Assembly (NCBI GenBank): GCA_035222895.1 | Contig: JAVYIG010000698.1 | Span: forward strand, 413,387 to 477,386 | Reading direction: 5' to 3' | Source: Strongylocentrotus droebachiensis | Lineage: Eukaryota > Echinodermata > Echinoidea > Camarodonta > Strongylocentrotidae | Length of the DNA: 64,000 nt | In this document: piece by piece, positions 55,744 to 64,000 of the stretch | Position numbering within the stretch: the first letter of the stretch is position 1 | How the letters are laid out: each line of letters opens with the position of its first letter | Notes under the pieces: model-generated | The model's database searches: none | What the model was told of the DNA's origin: nothing | What the model saw: the letters and a program-made list of their open reading frames with translations, nothing else | Translations under genes and position numbers: made by a program

Positions 55744-55904
55744 GATGTCTTGCTGGGGTTACCATTCATGTGCCTTTCCAGAGGACTGAGTTTCTGTTGA
55801 ATGAGAAGGACATCTTGCACCATGGATGGATTCTGCCTTCTCTATCTGCTCATGATCCTCCTGATGAGATCTGGTGATGTTGAAACCAACCCTGGACCAG
55901 ACAG
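55744..55904 (+). CDS. NLR-like 2A/signal leader exon (start 55822)
   Basis: The exon lies between an acceptor (CAATTACAG) and a donor (ACAG|GTCAGT). Translation from ATG at 55822, in a good start context (CACCATGG), gives a 26-residue leader: MDGFC, a hydrophobic Leu/Tyr/Ile/Met core, then RSGDVETNPGP, then D and a split codon. An in-frame ATG at 55801 could add seven residues; a TGA stop directly precedes it. DVETNPGP is the invariant 2A (StopGo) motif, at which the ribosome releases the chain before the last Pro. In sea urchins, such leaders at the N-terminus of NOD-like receptors act both as 2A and as a signal sequence. No DEATH or NACHT exon is seen downstream, so the gene is partial, long-introned or dead. 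A 2A motif in a non-LTR retrotransposon is the main alternative, but the hydrophobic leader and splice sites argue against it. Confidence 0.82.
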
Positions 55905-56219
55905 GTCAGTTTATTTATGTATTTGAAGCTTATTCCAGTTCTTTATTGCAACATGTATAATTATCTAAATGTGTAAATATATCTAAATTCATATCTTAAA
56001 CCATTTCATGCAATGTTGGTGTTCTGTCTTAATTTAAATATTACCTACCATTAAATGTTTTGTTCATACTGTGTAAAACTATCATACATATTATCATATA
56101 TGTATCTTAATATGGGCGAATTCAAAATGTCTAGTAAACGACTCAATTATAAGATATAAAAAGGGCAATACGTATTTGTACTAGCTAGTTGTCGCCTACA
56201 GAGATCACAGCGCCCCCTT

Positions 56220-56600
56220 GTTTTTTTAATTGAATACCCTTAGGATTTCAGATGTTAACTTTTCACAGACTTCACTGTTTATGTTCGTCTTTACCACGGC
56301 AAATTGCCTTCTGCTCTAAATGCCCTTTTTAATAAAAACAAAACAAAAACAAAGACGTACATTCTTATCCAACAAGAGAGTCAAATATATTTCACCTATC
56401 CAATCCAAGAACCGCTACGGTTTATGCACCAACTATACATAATTGCCCGGACATGGGATTCCCTGCCTTTGGATCAAATGAGTATTCACTCATAGTTTGC
56501 ATTCAAAGCAGCAGTGAAATATACTGTTTAATCACGAATGCTATGTCTTCTTCATTAGCAACAATACGCGAATCATTTTTATCTCCTTCTTACTTACCCT

Positions 56601-56631
<31 letters not shown>

Positions 56632-56885
56632 CCCAATCACTCTAAGTCTCTACCTATCGTTCTTCTCTTTTTTCTTTGCTGTGCTTTTGCATCACCAGGA
56701 AACCCCCAATTTATATATTTTGTTTGTACTTAATTGTCACCACTTAATACACGAGGCATCAACCTTTACTTATATTGGAGCCCTGGCCAGTTGTGTTTAA
56801 AATAAGTTGATATTTCTCCATGTATGTTTTAATGTATACTGATTTAAATATGTATTCAGAACCGACGAAAAATGAAATGAAACGG
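56220..56885 (+). pseudogene. Degenerate LINE 3' end
   Basis: Across frames: LPSALNALFNKN, then DVHSYPTRESNIFHLSNPRT, then GHGIPCL / SFKAAVKYTV, the usual C-terminal order of many non-LTR RT proteins (HSYPTR..., WNSLP, SFK..LK). A (TC)n run at 56605-56631 and an AAATGAAATGAAAC-type tail near 56870-56885 follow. Lies about 300 bases downstream of the 2A exon, in its presumed intron. Confidence 0.6.
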
Positions 56886-57323
56886 TAATAAGCAGTAGGG
56901 GCTTTTAACGATCACCCATGTAATCACGTTATGTTATCACGTTTTGAGTACTTAAGTAGATACAAGCTATATTATATACAAGGTGTAGGGTTGACACCTT
57001 TTTTACAGGCGGCTAAATCACAAATATGTGACTTGCCTCTTTTTGTACTTTTTATCACTTGAAGAAGAAAAAAATAAGTGCTTGTTATTGAGACTGGTTA
57101 GGTCATGATGTATATGATATATATTTGCTATGTTTTTGTAATAGTTTACATGTCCGCTTGGTTATCAGCAAAACCTTTGGGGTAGGGAGAGGAACTGTAG
57201 CCGGGATCCCCGGCTCCCCATGGGGGGGGGGGGATCCAGGCCACTGACTTTCAGATAGAGTTTGAGTCGAAAGTTATGAAGGTGCCTTTTAATAGTTACG
57301 GTATGCCAATTATCGATACTTAA

Positions 57324-57721
57324 ACATAAAGACCAGTTCTGGTCATGCGATTGCATTGTTAAAGAAACGTTGTGGAATCGATCAGAAAAGGTTGATCATC
57401 TAGCATATAAGTATTGGTGTGTATACTGGAAGGTTCTGGAATCATCAAAATGATAAGAAATTTGGCCCAGTCTTCGTAAAGTTACAAGCACTGTACACAG
57501 AAAGATGTATATGGGACTATGCACACGTGCGCGACACGTGCGTTTATCTCTCACATAACAATAGATAAACTAATTTACCAAATATATCAGTTAGTAGGCG
57601 GTTTCCCGGCAAAAATGTTATCATCATGTATTAGTTAAAACATATTCTTTCACATGATCGGTAATAGGAGCTTCCATTTCATTTTTTGAAATTGGGGCGT
57701 TTCCAATACTGGTCTTTACCT
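57324..57721. mobile_element. 398-bp MITE with TTAA flanks, copy B
   Basis: TTAA at 57320-57323 and 57722-57725. Ends ACATAAAGACCAGTTCTGGT and, inverted, AGGTAAAGACCAGTATTGGA. The body is the reverse complement of copy A (47980-48344), sharing GATCATCTAGCATATAAGTA, CATCAAAATGATAAGAAATT and CTTTCACATGAT. Slightly longer than copy A because of small insertions. Confidence 0.88.
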
Positions 57722-57725
57722 TTAA

Positions 57726-58645
57726 ACGATATACCACTTCTGCAGAATAAATGGTTGACTGAACGTATCCACACGACTTCCTCCTCTCATATTTATTTAC
57801 CGCCATAGTCAAGGCATCAACATATAACATGGTGGCAGTAGTAAAAGGTTTACTGCATCAATGCTGGAGTGGTCATCTTCGATTCGTTTGCGGACAATTT
57901 TGAGCTAGCAATTAGATGGATTCGGAGCGTTTATTCACGTCCTTGGAATGACTGACTACACCGTTTGTTTCCCCGGTCACGAGCTCCCATGCCTTGCTAT
58001 GCCTTTGGGGTATGGTTGGCTGTCGCCTTCAAAACATCTGCTAATTGACCAATCACCGCCTGTTATTTAGCAGACGTGTGCAAGGTGCGATAGCACACGT
58101 GTGCCCTTTTCCCATACGTATGCTGTTTACTGCGCATACGTCTGGAATTGATCGACCAATCAGATACCTTGTATGTGTGTGTGGACGATGGGTGCATGCA
58201 TGCAGCGCAGACAAGCAAAAAAGTGCCGAGCACGTGGTGATCGACGCACGTGGTACTCTTACCGTTCTTAAAAGTATTAATTGTTGAGATTGATGTTGAT
58301 TGACTTTGATTTCTATGTCAGAAAAGAAGTATACGTTGTAATAGCTATATTATTGGAGTATGTAAATAGAATAAAAGCTAGTCTATAGGGTTGATAAAGA
58401 AAAGGTAAATCTAATATCATGAATGGTAGTTTCAAGATTTACAATCTATCATTCAGAGCATGCAAATTAGGTGAATAGTAACAGTGCCATTGTGATCATG
58501 TGTATGATGCAGTGTAGATACATACATGTAGTGTTGGAACAACCATGGAGTTACTAGCCTCTCCCCCTCTTCCATCTCCCCGTTATCTCTCTTGGGTCAC
58601 TCTGTACAGAGGTCAACCCTCACTCGTGGTAGGCGAACACACACA

Positions 58646-58679
<34 letters not shown>

Positions 58680-59852
58680 GTTTCCTTCCCCAGCATGCTC
58701 GTTCATGCTGTGTTGTTGAGCGGACAGGGGGATTAGTGATAGGAGTCATGTTTGCTTAAGAGCTCAGATTAGTAGTTGGAAACACTGAATGAAGAGTTTG
58801 CATTTGCCTGGCATAGGGGATTGTCTGAACATTATTATTTGGTCGTTTTCAATAGATAAACACATTCATAATTATCCCATCTTTGTATTTGAAGGTTGAT
58901 GCTTGGATATTGATTGGCTTATATAATACAACATGTATTGCTGTATATTGCAAGTTATCAAATTTATTAGAGGCAATAAATATTCTTTAGTCTATATTTC
59001 TTGTCTTGTATATAGTTTATGATTATTCTTTTCTATTGCTATGTTATTTCATGGGTAGTCGAAGCATAGTGCATTAATAGGTGAATCACATGCAGATTAC
59101 AGTATTGATTGATAAGCTCGCTTTCCTAAAACGATTTTTACACCTGAGATTATGTATGGGCTGTGTGCTGGAGGAATACAACATATGTCTATGTTAATAT
59201 TATATTTCTAAATCTGAGAGGATAATACATTAACGTTTCGATGAGATTGTCTAGGTACAATGAAGGTCATATAATTTAGAGTTAGGGTATTACGAATCAC
59301 CATATTAGGTATGGATATGATGTGTACTTATAAGAACAAAACATATATTTCATTATCTGTATGTTACTATAGATTAGTATTTATTCGATTTGATAATGAA
59401 ACTATATGTGGATGTTAGTTATAAATAGGAACTTGTTAATACATTGTGTTATCCAATCCATGTTAAGTTCATTATATGAGACTGAATAACCTCGGGGTTA
59501 CAGTATCTTGATACATGTTTATTTAAACTCAACATATTTATATTATTATTTTGTATACACTCATGTGTTTGATTATTTGTCTAAATAAAAGCACTCAACT
59601 GTTACTTTCACCAAGAAATAACGCCGGTCTTTCTTTTCCCTTCATTTAAGGGTCAAGGCGGGCTACGTGAGTTGTCATGAAACAAGATAGATAATTAAAG
59701 AATAAACTCATCATATACATACCACCTGTCAGTTCGTCATACACACGGAGAACAGGAATATATTTTTTTTGAAACCATATTATTAATCCCGATGGAATTT
59801 AGTATTGTAAACAGCATTAAATATTGTCATCCCATGCTCTGTCTCCGACGAG
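57726..59852. other. Gene-free stretch
   Basis: Holds a CACGTG-rich patch near 57530-57545 and 58075-58110, a (TC)n microsatellite at 58650-58680 and AT-rich sequence with a possible polyadenylation site (AAATAAAAGCACTCAAC near 59583). An ATAACATGGTGGCAGTAGTA stretch at 57820-57840 resembles an LTR/primer-binding junction but has no supporting LTR. Confidence 0.35.
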
Positions 59853-60398
59853 TTTGGAAAAGGGTTGTATTGTCGGGATTTATTTGAAAAGAAAAAGGGA
59901 AAGAAAACAAAAGTGTAAAAAGGATGCCAATGAAATAATTTATTCTTATACTTGTATTATATTCCAAAAGAGACATGCAGTAGTTGGTTAATGTTTTTTA
60001 TTCCGGGTTATTGTCATCTTTACTCTTATATTCAATTATCCAACTATGTTACACTATAATTTTTGAAATTTGTTTTCCAATAGACGTTATACCAAAACAA
60101 AATTGAGATTTCAAATCAATACAATTTGGAAAAGGGTTTGTATTGTCGGGATTTATTTGAAAAGAAAAAAGGGAAAGAAAACAAAAGTGTAAAAAGGATG
60201 CCAATGAAATAATGTATTCTTATACTTGTTGTATTATATTCCAAAAGAGACATGCAGTAGTTGGTTAATGTTTTTTATTCCGGGTTATTGTCATCTTTAC
60301 TCTCAATTATCCAACTATGTTACACTATAATTTTTGAAATTTGTTTTCCAATGTACGTTATACCAAAACAAAATTGAGATTTCAAATCAATACAATTT
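59853..60398 (+). repeat. 272-bp tandem duplication
   Basis: Unit one is 59853-60124 and unit two 60125-60398. They differ by a few indels (a missing TTATATT, an extra TTG and homopolymer length). Landmarks TATTGTCGGGATTTATTTGA and ACATGCAGTAGTTGGTTAAT occur 272 bases apart. High similarity suggests a recent event. A (TTTGAA)n run follows at 60396-60418. Confidence 0.93.
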
Positions 60399-60420
60399 GA
60401 ATTTGAATTTGAATTTGAGG

Positions 60421-62639
60421 TTATGAAATTTCCCACCCCCCCCCCCCCCCCCCCCTTTCGACGCCTATGATGACGACTCGGATGTTCAGATGTCGGACAT
60501 TTATATTTATTTTCAGGGGGGCTGAGGGGGTCGTCGTGTCACCAAAGTAAATTTCCATAAGTTTTGCACTCAGTTGGGGGGGGGGGGGGCTTTTAAAGGT
60601 ACTATGTCCCATTTACAATCCCCAAAAATGAAAAGGTTAAATTCCAACGGCATTTGAAAGATTATACTAATTTAGAACTTCCCTCAAAACGAAAGTGGGA
60701 AAATAACGAGCAATAGTTGTCGAATTGACTTTAATGATTGTAATCATTTTAGTAATAGTCTGAATTAAAGACCCTTGTAAAAATATATACAATGATAATA
60801 ATTACAGCATTTGTAATGCGCCATCGATCTAGTAAACTATTCTGTTAGAATAGAGGCGGCGCTCCGGGGGGCAGGGGGCACAGTGCCCCCCCCCCCCCCC
60901 CACTTTTTCAAGTACCCTAAAAGCGCCCCTTTTTACATAGGAAAAATGCCCCTTTAACATTGTAAGAAGTGCCCCTTTTTACATAGGAAAAGAGCCCCTT
61001 TTAATTTGATAAGTGCCCCTATTAATTTTGTGGGTGAACTTTCAAAAGTCAATGGGACATGAGGTTTCCAATGGAAGAGCTAGTGATATCGTACGTCGGG
61101 TGGATGGGCTTTTCGTTTAAACAAAAAAATGAATTTTTAACGATTTTGGGGGTAAAATTCCACAGGCTAACATGTTAGGCTGCTGACTCTGACGATAGAG
61201 GGCGTTGTCAAATGAGACTAAACGGAGCTTTATGGCGCCCCTTTTCTTAATAGATCTAGATAATAGTTAGTAGACATTCTCAGATTTTATTGAATAATAG
61301 TTTGCAAGTGTTTGTTTTAGACGTGAATGCCAAATCATTTGTGTGCTACCAGGCACGGAACCAAGGGGGGCCGAGGGGGGCCTTGCCCCCCCCCCCCCCC
61401 CCACAAAAAAGAAAGAAAAGAAAAAGAAGGGAAAGGGAAGAAAGAAGAGGCAGAAGAAAAGAAAAGGGGGAAAAGAAAGAGATCGGCAGGGGGATCAGTT
61501 GCAATTAATCCAGTGGATCGGGGGGGGGTCGAAAGGCCCTTGCCTTTCCCTCCCCCCTCAGCAACAAAAAAAGAGAGAAGGAAGGGTGGGAAAGGGAAAG
61601 AGAAGAGGAAAGGAAAGAAAAAAAGAGGAAGAAGAAAAGAAAAGGGGGAAAGGATGTGCTTTTGCGCCCCTTTCGCCCCCCCCCCCCCCCCAACGAGAGC
61701 AAGCGCCAGATACGCCACTGGACACCCACAGGCGTACTGATAAGAGCGGTTGGTGGGCAGCCCACCCCCCCCCCCTTTCCTCCCCCCCCCCCCCCCCCAC
61801 GAAAAGAAATCAAACTTGGTTTAATTCTGTTTCGATTGCAGTGATTTACAAATGTTGTGCAATGACATAATTTTCCGGGATTTTTCCTCACTCTTTAGTA
61901 AACTATACTTTTGTATGCGTTTGTTGGAAAATGACAATTTCCCGAATTTACAGTCAGGCAAGAAACGTGCTTATTTAGAAACATGTCAGAGCCCACGGGA
62001 CGGCGGGGCTCGGAGGACTCGAGTTCCCCCGAGTTCATGTCTACTGCCTCATGTCTACTGCCTCGCTCGGGTGACCTCGTTCAATGACCTCGTTTAATGA
62101 CCTCAATATTTTTAAGTGACTATTGTCTCATTTCTTTGGTAACAAATTAATTTGCTTGCTGTATTTGCTATGTTTGCTATTTTTGCTTGTTTCACATTGT
62201 ATAATCATCTTATGTTAAGGCTTCTTGCCCACCTATTATTACTATTACGTCCTCTACCATTACAACTACTTCAACCAAATGTTAGTTTTATTTATGGGAA
62301 CCTATAATCTACAAGCTAAGCTTTTTAATAGGTTCCTCACATTTCACTATGTATAACCTTCTATTCATTACTATTAATTTCGACGTCTTTTCAAAGAATT
62401 AATTTTATAATGTGACACTTTTAGTATATTTCATATTATGTTCTATTTTTGTCAATTATGTAAATTCTTTTTATTTGTGAAATGTGAAATAAACTTGAAA
62501 CTTGATTTAAAATTTGGGCCCCTGTGAGAAATCCTTGATCCAGAATTTCTTAGGGGGGCCAAATTTAAAATATGCAAGCCAAATATTGGTACGTAATGCT
62601 GACCAGGGGGTGGGTGCAGGGAGGGGCGAGTTTTTCCCC
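60421..62639. other. Stretch rich in poly(C)/poly(G) and purine runs, no gene
   Basis: Contains the inverted copy of the 42590-42800 repeat (60598-60770), GTGCCCCTTTT-type repeats at 60915-61020 and a C-run/AAGAAA-rich block (61370-61800) bracketed by ACCAGGCACGGA and GATACGCCACTGG. Overlapping open frames at 61290-61890 on both strands are low-complexity artefacts. 61800-62640 is ordinary AT-rich sequence. Confidence 0.45.
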
Positions 62640-64000
62640 TCCCTCCTCCGCGAAGCGCGGAAGCTTTTACGTTTCAATAAATCATTAGAGAAAGAAGACG
62701 ATAATAAGTTGTACCGTTCTCGATTCTTAATCCTTGTCGAAATTCAGACCCCCCCCCCTCCTGCGCGAAACGCGGAAGCTTTGACGTTTCATTAAATTAT
62801 TAGAGATAGAAGACGATTCGCTGTACCGTTCTCGACTCTTAATCCTTGTATAAATTCAGTTCATTCTCCCCCCCCCCCCTCCTCCGCAAAGATCGGAAGC
62901 TTTTACGTTTTATTAAATCATTAGAGAAAGAAGACGATCCGCCGAACCGTTCTCGACTCTTAATCCTTGTCTAAATTCAGTTCCCCCCCCCCCCCTCCTG
63001 CGCGAAGATCGGAAGAATTTACGTTTCATTAAATCATTAGAGAAAGAAAACGATTCGCCGTACCGTTCTCGACTCTTAATCCTCGTCTAAAGTCGGTTCC
63101 CCCCCTCCTGCGCGAAGATCGGAAGAATTTACGTTTCGTTAAATTATTAGAGGAAGAAGACGATTCGCCGTACTGTTCTCGACTCTTAAACCTTGTCTAA
63201 ATTCAGTACCCCCCCCCCTCCTGCGCGAAGATCGGAAGAATTTCATTTCATCAAATCATTAGAGAAAAAAGACGATTAACTGTATTGTTCTTGACTCTTG
63301 ATTCACGTCTGAATTCAGTTTTCCCATCCCGCGCGATGCGCGAAAGCTTTTACGTTTTATCAAATCATTAAAGAAAAAAGACGATTAACTGTACCGTTCT
63401 CGACTCTTGATTCACGTCTGAATTCAGTTTCCCCCTTCTAAATTCAGCTTTTCCCCACCCCTCCTGCTCGAAGATCGGAAGCTTTTACGATTTATTAAAT
63501 CATTAGAGAAAGAAGACGATTCGTTGTATCGTTCTCGAAAATAATCCTCGTCTAAATTCAGCTTTCCCAAGCATTTACGTTTCATTAAATCATTAGAGAA
63601 AGAAGACGATTCGCTGTGTCGTTCTCGACTCTTAATCCTTGTCTAAATTCAGTTCATTCTCCCACCCCCCCCCCCCCCTCCTCCGCGAAGATTGGAAGCT
63701 TTTACGTTTCATTAAATCATTAGAGAAAGAATACAATTCGTTGTATCGTTCTCGAAAATAATCCTTGTCTAAATTCAGTTCCCCCCCCCCCCCTCCTGGG
63801 GGAAGATCGGAAGCTTTTACGTTTTATTAAATCATTAGAGAAAGAAGACGATTCGCTGTACCGTTCTCGACCCTTAATCCTTGTCTAAATTCAGTTCATT
63901 CTCCCCCCCCCCCCTCCTCCGCAAAGATCGGAAGCTTTTACGTTTCATTAAATCATTAGACAAAGAAGACGATTCGTTGTATCGTTCTCGAAAATAATCC
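62640..64000 (+). repeat. Satellite array, about 12 units of about 115 bp, open at the right end
   Basis: Each unit has a poly(C) run, CTCCTGCGCGAAGATCGGAA, TTTACGTTTCATTAAATCAT, TAGAGAAAGAAGACGATTCG, CCGTTCTCGACTCTTAATCC and GTCTAAATTCAG. The GATCGGAAG/GCGGAAGC word recurs near 62655, 62773, 62890, 63007, 63117, 63228, 63345, 63470, 63690, 63805 and 63928. Two subtypes alternate (ending CTCGACTCTTAATCC or CTCGAAAATAATCC), hinting at a higher-order repeat. The array continues past the window. Confidence 0.93.

Noticed and set aside
55801-55824. Upstream ATG at 55801 as the leader start
   Set aside because: In frame and possible, but the ATG at 55822 has the better start context and matches the MDGFC start known for this leader type; both are noted in the feature.
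57820-57845. LTR end plus primer-binding site (ACATGGTGGCAGTAGT)
   Set aside because: No matching LTR pair, polypurine tract or gag/pol frame was found on either side; the upstream repeat is the TTAA MITE instead.
61290-61891. Five overlapping open frames on both strands
   Set aside because: Low-complexity poly(C)/AAGAAA sequence produces open frames in all directions; peptides are Pro/Lys/Gly homopolymers.

Overview
This is eukaryotic, intron-containing, AT-rich DNA that is mostly non-coding and saturated with mobile elements. The best organism clue is a short leader exon at 55822-55904. It combines a hydrophobic signal with a 2A (StopGo) motif ending NPGP, a combination known to me from sea urchin NOD-like receptor genes. 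Together with tRNA-derived SINEs, many foldback and MITE-type elements and several non-LTR retrotransposon tails, this points to an echinoid (sea urchin). No complete, intact protein-coding gene is visible.

Layout. 1-1120: 3' end of an L1/Tx1-like LINE. 2.6-8.4 kb: a candidate DNA transposon bounded by arrays of AACGTT-type repeats, holding a TATA promoter and three or more decayed exons that resemble DUF4806-type proteins, plus a small MITE. 10-12.7 kb: a foldback element and two TIR elements, two of these three having clear flanking repeats. 12.9-17.9 kb: a repeated intron/exon module (two related exons) and LINE debris. 18.4 kb: second MITE copy. 19.86-21.78 kb: 5'-truncated LINE with both reverse transcriptase catalytic motifs but two frameshifts. 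25.2-27.1 kb: a four-layer nest of inverted repeats and a SINE, including a 799-bp foldback with 365-bp arms and a 9-bp target duplication. 27.4-31.2 kb: TIR element, two more copies of the same SINE, and a TIR element with a 9-bp flanking duplication.

35.3-37.9 kb: purine-rich tract around a five-unit array of about 260 bp. 39.3-40.2 kb: a frameshifted THAP-domain gene, probably the N-terminal half of a transposase. 41.0-42.25 kb: a TA-flanked MITE carrying a tRNA-like sequence, then a palindromic GGGTGCA array. 43.4-50.7 kb: a 108-bp tandem array and a tandem X-Y-X'-Y' duplication, in which a TTAA-flanked MITE is present in one copy and absent from the other. 45.6-46.7, 51.75-53.39 and 56.2-56.9 kb: further LINE remnants. 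55.7-55.9 kb: the 2A leader exon. 59.85-60.4 kb: a 272-bp tandem duplication. 62.64-64.0 kb: a satellite of about 115 bp running off the window end.

The only functionally coherent host gene signal is the NLR-like 2A leader exon. No DEATH or NACHT exon follows within the remaining 8 kb, so the gene continues outside the window, has a long intron, or is a remnant. Everything else is best read as transposon biology. Boundaries of repeats were aligned by eye and may be off by several bases.
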